A stretch of 59,204 nt of DNA from Curvibacter sp. GWA2_63_95 (GCA_001795455.1 MGPB01000038.1:32707-91910); one strand, 5' to 3'. Shown: positions 25,301-34,546, numbered from the stretch's first letter. Notes: generated from the letters alone by a model not told the origin. Numbers and translations are program-made.

Positions 25301-26455
25301 TTAGTCGGCTTGCAGCAGGCGACCACGACCCTGCGCCTTGGCCTGGTACAGCGCGGCGTCGGCGCGCACCATGAAGCCTGTGAGCTTCTGGTCGCCGGGC
25401 TGCAGCAGGGCGAGGCCGGCGCTGTAGCCCACGCGCAGGTTGGGTTGCTGGATGCCTTCCTCCTGCAAGGCCAGACGCAGGCGCTGCTCCACATGCAGGG
25501 CGGCGCGTTTGTCGGTCTGGGGCAGCAGCAAGGCAAATTCTTCGCCGCCGATGCGGGCGGCCAGATCGCTGCTGCGCCGGTTGGATTGCAGCACTTTGCC
25601 CACCACGCGCAACACTTGGTCGCCCACCTCGTGGCCTTGGGTGTCGTTGATGCGTTTGAAGTGGTCCAGGTCCATCATGATCAGCGCCAGAGGTGTGCGG
25701 TGGCGCCGTGCCTGGTCAAACAGGGCGGGCGCCCGGTCGTCCCAGCCATGGCGGTTGAGCAGGCCGGTGAGGTTGTCGGTAAACGCCTGTTCGCGCAATT
25801 GACCCTCGGCCTCTTCACGCCAGGCCACCAGCACCGCCACTGTGGTCAGCACCAAAGCCAGATTGGCGGTGAGTTGGGCCACCACATTGACGGGGTGGGG
25901 CGCGTCAAAGGTGGGGTACAGCTCGGGGTAAAACGCGCCCAGCACACCACGCGCCAGCGAAGCGCAGGCGACCGCTGCGTAACAGAGGGCCACCAGGGCA
26001 CGCCAGCGTAAACCGGCGGGCTGGCGCGGTCCCAGCGCCGCCCGGGACACGATGGCCAATTGAAATGCAAACAGCAGGTTGGCGTAGCCCACGCGCAGGC
26101 TGTAATCCTGAAAGCTCAGGGCATAACCCAGCGGCATCAGCACCAGCAGGGCAAGCAGGGCCCGTTGGTGGGGACGGGGCCCCAGCCAGGCTTGCAGGGC
26201 CAGGAACATCAGGTAGTTGGCCGCCGAGGCCAGCACCATGGCGGCGGTGGACAACACCGGGTCCAGCCAGTGACCAAATACGAAGCCGGAGCTGATGATG
26301 CACACCCAGCCCAGCGTCTGGCTCAGCAGGCTGAACTGGGCCAGGCGGGCCGCACGGCTGATGCCCTTGCCCATGATCAGGAAGAGCGCGGCGGAGACGG
26401 TACTCAGGTTGAGCGCCGTCAGGACCAGAATGGTCAGGACGTTGAGCTTCTCCAT
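25301..26455 (-). CDS. Membrane diguanylate cyclase (GGDEF)
   Basis: A 384-residue protein. The N-terminal about 215 residues have six or seven hydrophobic helices without a recognised sensor domain. A GGDEF domain fills the C-terminus: LTGLLNRHGW, MMDLDHFKRINDTQGHEVGD and the active motif RIGGEEF (a catalytically valid GGEEF form). RSSD five residues before it is an intact RxxD inhibitory site, so product feedback is expected. It lies 4 bp downstream of the AMP nucleosidase gene on the same strand. The other GGDEF protein in the window (46003-47208) has the same layout. Confidence 0.92.
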   Translation of the reverse strand: MEKLNVLTILVLTALNLSTVSAALFLIMGKGISRAARLAQFSLLSQTLGWVCIISSGFVFGHWLDPVLSTAAMVLASAANYLMFLALQAWLGPRPHQRALLALLVLMPLGYALSFQDYSLRVGYANLLFAFQLAIVSRAALGPRQPAGLRWRALVALCYAAVACASLARGVLGAFYPELYPTFDAPHPVNVVAQLTANLALVLTTVAVLVAWREEAEGQLREQAFTDNLTGLLNRHGWDDRAPALFDQARRHRTPLALIMMDLDHFKRINDTQGHEVGDQVLRVVGKVLQSNRRSSDLAARIGGEEFALLLPQTDKRAALHVEQRLRLALQEEGIQQPNLRVGYSAGLALLQPGDQKLTGFMVRADAALYQAKAQGRGRLLQAD

Positions 26456-26459
26456 GCGC

Positions 26460-27953
26460 TTACTGGAACGCCACCTCGGCAAAGCTGCGCAACTTGCGGC
26501 TGTGCAATTGGTCCACGCCCTGGGCGCGCAGCAGTTCGAGCGCGCGAATGCCGATGCGCAGGTGCTGGTCGACCCGTTCGCGGTAGAAATGGTTGGCCAT
26601 GCCGGGCAGCTTGATCTCGCCGTGCAAGGGCTTGTCGCTCACGCACAGGAGCGTGCCGTAGGGCACACGAAAACGGAAACCATTGGCGGCAATCGTGGCG
26701 CTTTCCATGTCCAGCGCCACGGCGCGGCTCTGGCTGAAGCGGCGCTGCGGCATGTTGTCGGGCAGCAGCTCCCAGTTGCGGTTGTCGGTGCTGGCCACCG
26801 TGCCGGTACGCATGATGCTCTTGAGCGCGGCTCCCTGAATCTGCGTGACATCGGCCACAGCCTGCTCCAGTGCGAGCTGGATTTCCGCCAGCGCTGGGAT
26901 GGGCACCCACAGCGGAAGCTCTTCGTCCAGCACGTGGTCTTCCCGCACATAACCGTGGGCCAGCACGTAGTCGCCCAGCTGTTGGCTGTTGCGCAGGCCG
27001 GCGCAGTGGCCCAGCATGATCCAGGCGTGCGGGCGCAGTACGGCAATGTGGTCGGTGATGGTTTTGGCGTTGGCCGGGCCGACGCCGATGTTGACCATGG
27101 TGATGCCCGCGTTGTCGGCGCGCACCAGGTGGTAGCCCGGCATCTGCGGCAGGCGCGGCGGGGCGGCACCCAGCGCGTCTGCTGCCTGGGCGGGCAGGCC
27201 TACGCGGCGTGTGACCACATTGCCCGGCTCCACAAAGGCCACGTACTCGCTGTCGGCCTTGGCCATTTCGGCATGGCCCAGGCGCACAAACTCGTCGATG
27301 TAGAACTGGTAGTTGGTGAACAGCACAAAGTTCTGGAAATGCTCGGGCGCTGTTCCGGTGTAGTGGCGCAGGCGGTGCAGTGAGTAGTCCACCCGCGGCG
27401 CGGTGAACAGCGACAGGGGCTGGGGTTCGCCCGCTTTGGGGCTGTAGGTGCCGTTGGCAATGCCGTCGTCCATGGCGGCCAGGTCGGGCAGGTCAAACAC
27501 ATCGCGCATCAGCGTGCGGCGCTCTGCGCTCATCTGGCCTTCCACGTGGTCGTGCTCGGCAAACGAAAAATGCACTGGAATCGGCTGGCTGCTGGTGCCC
27601 ACCTCCAGCTCCACGCCGTGGTTTTGCAGCAGCAGCCGGAACTGCTCCAGGTAGTAGCTGCGGTACAGGTCGGGGCGGGTCAGTGTGGTCTCGAACCGGC
27701 CTGGGCCGGCGACAAAGCCAAAGCTCAGGCGTGCCGCCTCGGAGCCGGGTTTGCGCGACACGGTGTCGGTGTGGATGCGTACCAGCGGGTAGCAGGCGCG
27801 CACATGGCCCTGGCTGTCGTCGCCCGCCACAAACCGCTGCATGGACTGGCGCAGGTGCTGGATGCTGCTGTCATAAATGCGAAGGACCTGGGCCAGGGCG
27901 GCGGCGGGGTCTGTAAAGCGGGCGGGAGCAATGAAGGGGGGCAGGCTGGACAT
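26460..27953 (-). CDS. amn: AMP nucleosidase
   Basis: A 497-residue cytosolic enzyme that splits AMP into adenine and ribose 5-phosphate. The N-terminal half (ACYPLVRIHTDTVSRKPGSE, then the VDYSLHRLRHYTGT segment) is the Amn-specific domain. The C-terminal half is a nucleoside-phosphorylase fold: MVNIGVGPANAKTITDHIAV, IMLGHCAGLR and the ALDMESATIAANG motif. Length is close to E. coli Amn (484). The ATG at 27953 avoids a 56-residue upstream extension without similarity. It is divergent from a small hypothetical gene and is followed closely by the GGDEF gene. Confidence 0.94.
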   Translation of the reverse strand: MSSLPPFIAPARFTDPAAALAQVLRIYDSSIQHLRQSMQRFVAGDDSQGHVRACYPLVRIHTDTVSRKPGSEAARLSFGFVAGPGRFETTLTRPDLYRSYYLEQFRLLLQNHGVELEVGTSSQPIPVHFSFAEHDHVEGQMSAERRTLMRDVFDLPDLAAMDDGIANGTYSPKAGEPQPLSLFTAPRVDYSLHRLRHYTGTAPEHFQNFVLFTNYQFYIDEFVRLGHAEMAKADSEYVAFVEPGNVVTRRVGLPAQAADALGAAPPRLPQMPGYHLVRADNAGITMVNIGVGPANAKTITDHIAVLRPHAWIMLGHCAGLRNSQQLGDYVLAHGYVREDHVLDEELPLWVPIPALAEIQLALEQAVADVTQIQGAALKSIMRTGTVASTDNRNWELLPDNMPQRRFSQSRAVALDMESATIAANGFRFRVPYGTLLCVSDKPLHGEIKLPGMANHFYRERVDQHLRIGIRALELLRAQGVDQLHSRKLRSFAEVAFQ

Positions 27954-28022
27954 GGGGGTATTGTGCCGCGTGATTATTGCGGCGGTATGCGGTAGAGTGG
28001 AGGCAAGACCACCACGAGGGCC

Positions 28023-28352
28023 ATGGTGCCAGACCCGAAAGATTCCCGTTTTCACGAAACCGGCTTTCCCTCTTTGCAGTGGGAAGAGGAAGACTTGCCC
28101 ACGCGGCCCATGCCATTTCACGAGCGGCCGCTACAGGCCCGCATTGACCATGAAATGGCCATCATCACGAAGCACCACATCCGCATCGCCCTGGCCATCG
28201 AGAAATTCTGGGGCCATCGCGACTGTGTGGAGTATCTGCAGACCCTGGTGCTGAGTGGCGGCTATAGCGACAGCAGTCGCAACCGCGTTGGCTTCAAGCC
28301 CGAGGTGCTGTCAGCGCTGATTAACCTCGCGTCCCTGCACAGGGTGGAGTGA
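28023..28352 (+). CDS. Small conserved hypothetical protein
   Basis: A 109-residue acidic/basic protein with no signal peptide, membrane span or motif I recognise. The N-terminal about 45 residues are polar and proline-rich (PTRPMPFHERPLQARI); the rest is predicted mainly helical (RIALAIEKFWGHRDCVEYLQ), with a single cysteine. The start is taken at the ATG after GAGGGCC. It is divergent from amn (69 bp between starts) and overlaps the 3' end of the convergent CWC gene by 42 bp. The frame reads like real protein, and no alternative frame does. Confidence 0.6.
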   Translation: MVPDPKDSRFHETGFPSLQWEEEDLPTRPMPFHERPLQARIDHEMAIITKHHIRIALAIEKFWGHRDCVEYLQTLVLSGGYSDSSRNRVGFKPEVLSALINLASLHRVE

Positions 28353-28556
28353 GAGGGCCGCGCAGGCGGCGCAAATGCAGGCTTTGCCCTGGTCGGCTGT
28401 GGGCACGCGGGCCAGCAACTCGGCACTGAAATCCACCTGGGTGCACCAGCACGGCGCTTGCTTCTGACCCGTGGCGCGTTCCAGCTCCATGGCGCACTGG
28501 TTGCCTTGGCCGCACAGCGGGCACACTTCGGGGGTGGTGGGGCGTGGCGTGGGCAT
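28311..28556 (-). CDS. Small cysteine-rich CWC-family protein
   Basis: An 81-residue protein with CPLCGQGNQCAME near the N-terminus, then CWC in the middle and a C-x-C-x2-C cluster (ACICAACAAL) at the end. This is the pattern of the cysteine-rich CWC family, thought to bind a metal such as zinc; its role is unknown. I start at the ATG before PTPRPTTPE. The last 42 bp overlap the end of the convergent gene at 28023-28352. Confidence 0.8.
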   Translation of the reverse strand: MPTPRPTTPEVCPLCGQGNQCAMELERATGQKQAPCWCTQVDFSAELLARVPTADQGKACICAACAALSLHPVQGREVNQR

Positions 28557-28608
28557 GGTGCCTGCAGTGTAGTTCTCTCCCCTTTTCTTGGTAAGGATGC
28601 ATGCCACC

Positions 28609-29076
28609 ATGGCAATTGAAATCGAACGCAAATTTCTGGTGATTGGTCAGCCCTGGCAGCAGGCGGTGGGGGTGGTGTTCCGCCAGGGCTACCTGAGCCG
28701 TGACAAGGCCCGCACGGTGCGCGTACGGGTGGCCGACGATGCAGCCTTTCTCACCATCAAGGGCGTGAGTGTGGGCGCCACGCGCGCCGAGTTTGAGTAC
28801 CCCATCCCCCTGGCCGACGCGGAGGCCCTGCTGGCACTGTGCGAGGGGCCGCTGATTGAGAAAACCCGCTACCTGCTGGACCATGCGGGCACGCGCTGGG
28901 AGCTGGATGTGTTTGTGGGCGACAACGCCGGGCTGGTGGTGGCCGAGGTGGAGCTGGCGTCCGAGGACCAGGCATTTGCAAGGCCTGACTGGCTGGGTGA
29001 CGAAGTGACGCAGGATGCGCGGTACTTCAACTCCAACCTGGCCGCCTACCCCTACTGCCGTTGGGCCACGCCGTAG
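28609..29076 (+). CDS. CYTH-domain protein (triphosphate tunnel metalloenzyme)
   Basis: A 155-residue protein beginning MAIEIERKFLV. EIERKF is the ExExK motif of the CYTH/TTM superfamily, and alternating charged strands follow (RTVRVRVADDAAFLTIKG, RAEFEYPIP, KTRYLL, WELDVF, LVVAEVEL). Such proteins line a tunnel with acidic and basic side chains and hydrolyse tripolyphosphate or act on nucleoside triphosphates. Length fits the short NE0496-like bacterial type. The start matches the family; ATG codons four and more residues upstream lack a well-placed ribosome site. Confidence 0.92.
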   Translation: MAIEIERKFLVIGQPWQQAVGVVFRQGYLSRDKARTVRVRVADDAAFLTIKGVSVGATRAEFEYPIPLADAEALLALCEGPLIEKTRYLLDHAGTRWELDVFVGDNAGLVVAEVELASEDQAFARPDWLGDEVTQDARYFNSNLAAYPYCRWATP

Positions 29077-30569
29077 CGCGCTTGCAGAGAGGCCGCCAGT
29101 GTCGCCATCGGGGCTTGCCAGTCTTCCCCAGCGGTCTGGCGGTGCACCGAAAAGCCGGGGAACCAGGGTGAGGGAGAGCCCTCCTCTTGCCAGCGGAATT
29201 CTGCGGGTGCAGGCACCAGCACATCCCCATCGATGCCCAGCCCTGCGCACAGGTGCACATTGGTGTTGCTTACGCCTACCAGTCCGTCCAGACAGGACAG
29301 CAGCGCCAACAGTTCGTCCAGATCCTGGTCGCACCCGCTGGCGTCCAGTACGTGGTCTGCACCCAGGCGGGCTTGCACCTGCGCCCACTCCCCGGGCTGC
29401 AGACCCCGCTGCAGGACCACCACCTCCACGTCCAGCGGCGCCAGCACGTCCAGCAGGCTGTCCAGTGGCGCGGATTTTTGCAGCCAGCGCTGGGTGGCAA
29501 AGCCGTGGGGCTGGGCCTGCGTGCCGGCACGCCAAGCCAGGCCCAGCTTGCGGCGTGGGCGAGTCAGCAGCGGGTGTTGCTGTTGCAGGCGCGCACGTGC
29601 GCTGGCGTTGGCCTGCAGGGGGACGGCGGGTGGGTAGCGGTGTGCATCGCTGCCACCCAGCGCCAGTGGCAGGTCGCCCAGCAGCACGTGGTGCTGGATC
29701 GCTGTGGTCGTGGCGTGTGCCAGCGTGGCCAGTGCGGGCTGGCGCAGCAGCGGCGCCAGCTTGGTATTGCACAGTTGGTAGTGCACCTGGGCACCCCGTG
29801 CGTGCAAGGCGGGCAGGTAACGCATAAAAAACAGCTCGTCGCCGATGCCTTGCTCCCCTTGCACCCGCACCGTGTGGCCGTGCAAGTCGGCAGGCAGCGT
29901 CGGGGTCTGGGGCACCCAATGCGCGGGAGCGCCTTCGGTGGCGTGGCGGTTGAAGCGCCATGCGTAGTGGTGCCAGCCCTGGGTGAGCTTGCCTTGGCGG
30001 AGGTATAGCAAGGCGAGGTTGTGGTGCGCGTCCACATGGTCGGGTTGCTGCGCCAAGGTGGCAAGCAAGGCGGATTCGGCCGCAGCCGTCTGGCCGCACT
30101 GGGCCAGGCTGCTGCCCAGGTTGTAGTGCAGGCGCACTGACTGCGGGTGCCGCTGGGCGGCGGCCTGCAGAAAGGTCACGGCCTGTTCCGGCAGCCCTGC
30201 CTGTTCGTAGAACACGCCTAGGTTGTAGGCGGCCTCTTCGTGGCCCGGGTCCAGCATGAAGGCCTTGATGAGCTGCATCTCCGCGGCGGTGGTGTTCCCG
30301 GTGAGCTGCAAGGCGCGGCCCAGTGTCAGCGCATGTTCGATCGCCAGCGCCTTGTCCGCACCCGGGTCCAGGTCGTTCAGCAAGGCCACCGTGTCTGCAT
30401 AGCGGCCCAGGTGGAACAGCGATTCACCGGCCAGAAACCGCCAGTACACGTTGTGGGGCTGGGCTTGCAAGGCCAAGGCATAGGCATCGAACGCTTGGGC
30501 AAATTGGCCCTGCGCCAGAAACCGGTCGCCCGCCAGCGCGTGGTCCAGCCCGGGTGTGGCCTCAGGCAT
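29052..30569 (-). CDS. TPR protein with glycosyltransferase-like C-terminus
   Basis: A 505-residue protein. Residues about 10-240 are tetratricopeptide repeats (AGDRFLAQGQFAQAFDAYAL, EAAYNLGVFYEQAGLPEQAV, VRLHYNLGSSLAQCG and DAHHNLALLYLRQGKLTQGW). The C-terminal half resembles GT9/GT41-like domains found with TPRs: VRVQGEQGIGDELFFMRYLP, KLGLAWRAGTQAQ and CLDGLVGVSNTNVHLCAGLG. It probably modifies a surface polysaccharide or protein. The ATG overlaps the stop of the glycosyltransferase gene upstream by 8 bp, so the two are coupled. The stop overlaps the end of the convergent CYTH gene. Confidence 0.82.
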   Translation of the reverse strand: MPEATPGLDHALAGDRFLAQGQFAQAFDAYALALQAQPHNVYWRFLAGESLFHLGRYADTVALLNDLDPGADKALAIEHALTLGRALQLTGNTTAAEMQLIKAFMLDPGHEEAAYNLGVFYEQAGLPEQAVTFLQAAAQRHPQSVRLHYNLGSSLAQCGQTAAAESALLATLAQQPDHVDAHHNLALLYLRQGKLTQGWHHYAWRFNRHATEGAPAHWVPQTPTLPADLHGHTVRVQGEQGIGDELFFMRYLPALHARGAQVHYQLCNTKLAPLLRQPALATLAHATTTAIQHHVLLGDLPLALGGSDAHRYPPAVPLQANASARARLQQQHPLLTRPRRKLGLAWRAGTQAQPHGFATQRWLQKSAPLDSLLDVLAPLDVEVVVLQRGLQPGEWAQVQARLGADHVLDASGCDQDLDELLALLSCLDGLVGVSNTNVHLCAGLGIDGDVLVPAPAEFRWQEEGSPSPWFPGFSVHRQTAGEDWQAPMATLAASLQARYGVAQRQ

Positions 30570-31239
30570 GGCGTTGCAGGGAATAGTCGGCCAGCAGGCG
30601 CTCGCGGTGCCATTCGGCGGCCATGGGGTCGTCGGCGTATTCGTGGAAGCAGGGTGTGCCCAGTGTCCAGTGCAGCAGCTTGGCATCGGGATTGGGGCCA
30701 AACTCCTGCGGCAACCAGTTCCATTCGCGCGGTAGCGCACCTATCAGCTCGTCGGCCAGCCAGGTAAAGCGGTGCAGCTGCGCGCCGGTGCCGTTTTCCA
30801 CAAAGGCGGGCGTGACCACACGGTTGGCCGGGTGGCCGCAGTTCCACAGCACCACGCTGGACCAGTTTTTACGCGGGTAGTCCTGGTTTTTGGAGCCGAG
30901 GTACTTGCCCTGGGCCTTGGTTTTGTAGTCGTGCTGCACACACATGACCGCCTTGCGCTCGTCGCGCAAGGCCCAGAGCTGGGCAATGTCCTCGCGCAGC
31001 ACCATGTCGCCGTCCATGAACAGCGCCCAGCCTTCAAAGCCGGTCAGGTGTGGCAACAGAAAACGGCTGTAAATGAACTGGTTGCTGCCGTCCCCATGGG
31101 TTTCGCGGTAGTCGGGCAGGGTGTGCAGTGCCAGCGGGGTGATGGCCACCGGCTGCCGTGCGTGGCGCACGATGCTGTTGGCACACACATGGTAGGCCAC
31201 AGCCTCGCGCGGGTCATAACCAATGAAGATCCGGATCAT
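30562..31239 (-). CDS. Glycosyltransferase with DxD motif
   Basis: A 225-residue soluble protein beginning MIRIFIGYDPREAVAYHVC. The segment FEGWALFMDGDMVL contains a DxD metal/nucleotide-sugar site typical of GT-A enzymes of the GT8-like type, and WLPQEFGPNPDAKLLHWT supplies the C-terminal active-site part. Donor and acceptor unknown. It is the first gene of a pair with the TPR/glycosyltransferase protein. Confidence 0.85.
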   Translation of the reverse strand: MIRIFIGYDPREAVAYHVCANSIVRHARQPVAITPLALHTLPDYRETHGDGSNQFIYSRFLLPHLTGFEGWALFMDGDMVLREDIAQLWALRDERKAVMCVQHDYKTKAQGKYLGSKNQDYPRKNWSSVVLWNCGHPANRVVTPAFVENGTGAQLHRFTWLADELIGALPREWNWLPQEFGPNPDAKLLHWTLGTPCFHEYADDPMAAEWHRERLLADYSLQRHA

Positions 31240-31318
31240 GCGCCATGCTAGAGCGGCGCCTGCGCAGTGAAGCGCAGAAAAGAAAGGTTTTCGGGGAGCA
31301 AAATTCCCCGTCCCAGTC

Positions 31319-32782
31319 TTATCGGAGTGCGAGTGCAGCGCTACCTAATTTGAAAACACTCACCGCCGATCGCAACTCCGACGCTTGGGTTTGCATGGAC
31401 CCGGCTGCAGCGGCGGCCTGTTCCACCAAGGCCGCATTTTGCTGGGTGGTGTTGTCCATCAGTCGGACTGCTTCATTGATCTGGCTAATGCCCAGTGTCT
31501 GTTCTTCGCTGGCATTTTGTATTTCACCCATGATGCTGGTGACTTTGCTGACGCTTTCGACGATATCTGTCATGGTTGCGCCAGCGTCTCCGACCAGTTT
31601 GGTGCCGATATCAACGTTTCGGACCGATTCATCAATCAGATTTTTGATTTCTTTAGCTGCGGCGGCTGAGCGCCCGGCCAAGCTTCTCACTTCACTGGCA
31701 ACCACGGCAAAACCTCGGCCTTGCTCGCCTGCACGGGCCGCTTCGACCGCTGCGTTCAGTGCCAAGATGTTCGTTTGGAAGGCGATGCCGTCGATGACGC
31801 TGATGATGTCAACAATTTTGCGCGACGACTGGTTGATTTCGCTCATGGTCGTTACAACATCCGCCACAACATTGCCGCCTTTGAATGCAACCGCAGAGGC
31901 GTTCTGCACCAATTGGTTGGCAGTTTTTGCGTTTTCTGCATTCTGTTTCACGGTTTGTGTCATCTCCTCCATGGAGGCAGCCGTTTCCTCCAGAGAGCTC
32001 GCCTGCGATTCGGTGCGCGAAGACAGGTCCATATTGCCGCTGGCAATTTCGTCGGTGGCGTGAGAAATCGTACCGATGCCAGTACTCACTTGTTCGATGA
32101 TCTGTTGCAGCCGACCAATGAAGGTGTTGAAGCCATTGGTAACCGCATTAAACTCGTCTGAATTGCCTTGCGGCAGGCGGCGGGTCAGATCTGCGTCACC
32201 TACGGCAATGTCGTTCAAGGCCTCACCAATTTTGGACAGTGGATTGAGCACGACCGAACTCAAGACGCGCGAGAGCACCAGAATGATGATGACGTCGAGC
32301 ACCAAAATTTGCAAAACTGCCCAGGTCAATTCCGCGCGCAAGGTTTTTTGAATGCCAGCGTAGGACACATATACCGTAGCTTTGCCAACCGAGTTAGGCT
32401 TGCCGTCATCCAAATAAACCAAGTCAACACTCTTGCTGGTGTCGGCCGTGGGTGGTGTCCTGCTTGGTTGTACCTTGCCCTCGGCAGATTTCACACTCCC
32501 ACCCAGAAACTTGTCGCCATTTGTGATGGTGATCCCCACCATGAAGTCCGCCGACATTTCGGAGGCCAGTGTCTGCTCAATCTGGGCTTTGTCGAGATTC
32601 CAAAGTGGACTGGGCAGCGCAACTGCCAATCGTGCGAGCGTGGCCTGCACCTGTTGGTTGTCAGAGGCTTCCAGCGCGGTTTTTGTGCGGACGTAGTTCA
32701 CTGCCCCAAATGCCAGCAGCAAAAGTGAAATGATGAGAACGAATAAAAAATTCAGTCTAAATTTGATGCTGCTGGTCTTCAT
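31319..32782 (-). CDS. Methyl-accepting chemotaxis protein
   Basis: A 487-residue chemoreceptor. TM1 is about residues 11-30, the periplasmic sensor about 31-155 and TM2 about 156-178, followed by a HAMP domain. The cytoplasmic hairpin contains the near-invariant tip [20 protein letters not shown] (about 330-350) that contacts CheA/CheW. There is no C-terminal CheR/CheB-binding pentapeptide. The periplasmic domain does not match a sensor family I can name. It lies 83 bp downstream of a solute-binding protein gene on the same strand, which may encode a periplasmic partner. Confidence 0.94.
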   Translation of the reverse strand: MKTSSIKFRLNFLFVLIISLLLLAFGAVNYVRTKTALEASDNQQVQATLARLAVALPSPLWNLDKAQIEQTLASEMSADFMVGITITNGDKFLGGSVKSAEGKVQPSRTPPTADTSKSVDLVYLDDGKPNSVGKATVYVSYAGIQKTLRAELTWAVLQILVLDVIIILVLSRVLSSVVLNPLSKIGEALNDIAVGDADLTRRLPQGNSDEFNAVTNGFNTFIGRLQQIIEQVSTGIGTISHATDEIASGNMDLSSRTESQASSLEETAASMEEMTQTVKQNAENAKTANQLVQNASAVAFKGGNVVADVVTTMSEINQSSRKIVDIISVIDGIAFQTNILALNAAVEAARAGEQGRGFAVVASEVRSLAGRSAAAAKEIKNLIDESVRNVDIGTKLVGDAGATMTDIVESVSKVTSIMGEIQNASEEQTLGISQINEAVRLMDNTTQQNAALVEQAAAAAGSMQTQASELRSAVSVFKLGSAALALR

Positions 32783-32814
32783 GGTAGGGACTTCGTCGCC
32801 GCGGCGATGGGTGA

Positions 32815-32854
32815 TGAAAAGACGCTACCCACTCCAGTCTTGGTACGGGTAGCG
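32815..32854 (-). terminator. Stem-loop between the solute-binding protein and MCP genes
   Basis: CGCTACCC (32823-32830) and GGGTAGCG (32847-32854) form an 8-bp stem with a 16-base loop. On the minus strand it is followed by TCTTTT. It starts 12 bp past the solute-binding protein stop and could end or weaken that transcript ahead of the MCP gene. The T-run is short. Confidence 0.5.
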
Positions 32855-32865
32855 CCACCAGTCGG

Positions 32866-33633
32866 CTACTTGAACTTTTTGACTAGGTCTTTGTACTCAG
32901 TGGATTCACGCGCGGTGGCAATCGCATCCCAGAGCTTTTTGGCGGAGGCTTCGTCCTTGCCATAGAACTGTTTGGAGAACGCAACGAAATAAGGTTTTTC
33001 CACCAAAAAGGGACTGACGCGCTCAACTTTGCCATTCGTCTCTGGGCTGCCGGCCACACTGATGTCGCCCTCTTCGGTTTGCAAAGCTACTGCCGCCAAG
33101 CGGCCGCCTACCAGCTTGGTCAAGTTGGCATCTGCGGAGCGTGTGCCGTCATCCACCCGCGCGCCAAGAGACTGCAATTGCTTCACGATAGAGAAACCTG
33201 ATTGGGCACCGATGGCGCCATCCACTTTGAGCGTTTTGCCATCCCATGTGGCTGCAGTAGACCCCTTCATGCGGTAGAGGCTGTAGCTATCATTCAGCAG
33301 GCGCTTGCTTGCGTCTGGGGTAGCGCCGGCCATCGGGTAAACTAGGAAATCCGTCCGGTCTGCCGCGTAGCTGATCTTTACAACACCATCGACTGCGCCG
33401 GCACGCGCATCGTCCAGGCAGCGCTTCCATGGCAGGCCTACCACTTCGACTTTTCCGCCGTAGGCTTTTTCCGCCATTTTCAACAACGAGGTCGTCAATC
33501 CGACCCGGTCTTTGAAGATCCAAGGGTAGGAGTCTTCGTTTTCGTGGCAAATCTTGATGGCCGACTGCGCCATGGCACTGCCTGCAAGCATGGAAACAGA
33601 GAGAGCGGTTAGCGCGATGGTGTGCTTCTTCAT
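32866..33633 (-). CDS. Periplasmic solute-binding protein, family 3 type
   Basis: A 255-residue protein with a signal peptide (MKKHTIALTALSVSMLAGSAMA, cut after residue 22). The mature part begins with a strand IKICHENEDSYPWIF and has the family-3 layout (LLKMAEKAYGGKVEVVGLPW, DGVVKISYAADRTDF, LVGGRLAAVALQ). An AAAGG site lies 7 bp before the ATG at 33633. No permease or ATPase adjoins it; the neighbour is a chemoreceptor. It may feed that receptor or a transporter elsewhere. Ligand unknown. Confidence 0.85.
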   Translation of the reverse strand: MKKHTIALTALSVSMLAGSAMAQSAIKICHENEDSYPWIFKDRVGLTTSLLKMAEKAYGGKVEVVGLPWKRCLDDARAGAVDGVVKISYAADRTDFLVYPMAGATPDASKRLLNDSYSLYRMKGSTAATWDGKTLKVDGAIGAQSGFSIVKQLQSLGARVDDGTRSADANLTKLVGGRLAAVALQTEEGDISVAGSPETNGKVERVSPFLVEKPYFVAFSKQFYGKDEASAKKLWDAIATARESTEYKDLVKKFK

Positions 33634-33872
33634 ATGTAAACCTTTCATGTAGGGGGCCAATGGGCCAGCCGAGATCAGCGTAACACGGTTAGAAGCCGTG
33701 TGAACGAACTTGCAGGTCGCCATACACCAGAATTGTTTTCGGTTCTTTTTTTTGAAACTGAATGGGTTTTGGGTTTCTTGCAGGCCGGTCGCTGGCCCGT
33801 GGAGTTGCAGAGGGTGGGGTTCCCCTTTTGTCAGCTGCCATTGCCCCGATCGGGCCCCAAATTTTGGCAACG

Positions 33873-34340
33873 CTATTCGTCGACCGGTACGTACCAGTCG
33901 GATTTCATGGTGTCAATCACCACATTGGTGGTCATGCGGATGACCTGCGGGACTTCGGCCATCAGCCGGGCGGATAGGGCGTCGTATTCCTTCACGCTTT
34001 TGCTCAGGATGACCATCACCAGGTCGACCGCGCCAGTCACGTAAAAGAGCTGCTGAACTTCGGGTTCTTTTTGCACCCAGGTGCGGATGCGCGGCAGGGC
34101 TTCGTAGTTGTCCTTGAGCTCGATGCCGGCAATAAACTGCATGCGCTGGCCCACCACCTGCGGGTCCACGATGGCCACCTCCGCCGTAATCACTTTCTCG
34201 GCCCGCAGTCGTCGCAGGCGCCGCTGTACGGCAGACGCAGAGAGGCCGACCGCCTCGGCAATCACTTCTGCATTGACCTGGCAATCGCGTTGCACGAACT
34301 CCAAAATCTTTCGGTCAAAGGGGTCCAATGGCGTGTCCAT
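33873..34340 (-). CDS. Lrp/AsnC-family regulator
   Basis: A 155-residue regulator. The N-terminal helix-turn-helix is DPFDRKILEFVQRDCQVNAE and the recognition part AEAVGLSASAVQRRLRRLRA. The C-terminal about 80 residues form the RAM ligand-binding domain (MQFIAGIELKDN, QQLFYVTGAVDLVMVILS). It is divergent from an amino-acid-type ABC importer operon and separated from it by 206 bp with two palindromes, so local control by an amino acid is likely. Confidence 0.93.
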   Translation of the reverse strand: MDTPLDPFDRKILEFVQRDCQVNAEVIAEAVGLSASAVQRRLRRLRAEKVITAEVAIVDPQVVGQRMQFIAGIELKDNYEALPRIRTWVQKEPEVQQLFYVTGAVDLVMVILSKSVKEYDALSARLMAEVPQVIRMTTNVVIDTMKSDWYVPVDE

Positions 34341-34401
34341 CGGTTCATTGTAGGCAAGACGGGGTGTTTGCCTCCATCGGCACCCAAGACCGCTTGTGTG
34401 C

Positions 34402-34420
34402 CGTTTTGCCGCGCAAAACG
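34402..34420. promoter_or_regulatory. Palindrome in the lrp-like/ABC divergent region (site 1)
   Basis: CGTTTTG-CCGCG-CAAAACG, perfect 7-bp arms with a 5-base spacer. It could be an operator for the divergent Lrp-type regulator or a hairpin in a leader. Confidence 0.4.
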
Positions 34421-34453
34421 CACCAAATACGCCGCCTGACGTTATTTCTTTTG

Positions 34454-34471
34454 AGGAAACTTGAGTTTCCT
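34454..34471. promoter_or_regulatory. Palindrome in the lrp-like/ABC divergent region (site 2)
   Basis: AGGAAAC-TTGA-GTTTCCT, perfect 7-bp arms and an AT-rich centre, about 76 bp before the importer's first gene. Its size and symmetry fit an Lrp-type binding site better than a terminator. Confidence 0.45.
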
Positions 34472-34546
34472 TTGCGTCTTGAAAACGCAGCTATGGTTGA
34501 ACAATGCGGCGTCTTGCGGTGGGATGCCCGGATGGAGTAACAAAGA

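Noticed and set aside
28321..30099. A 592-codon open frame on the minus strand
   Set aside because: It crosses the TPR/glycosyltransferase gene in another frame and the antisense of the CYTH gene. It is Arg/Pro/Ala-rich with no domain.
31270..31310. CGGGGA/TCCCCG stem-loop as a terminator of the MCP gene
   Set aside because: The stem is short and no T-run follows directly on the minus strand. It is too weak to list as a feature.
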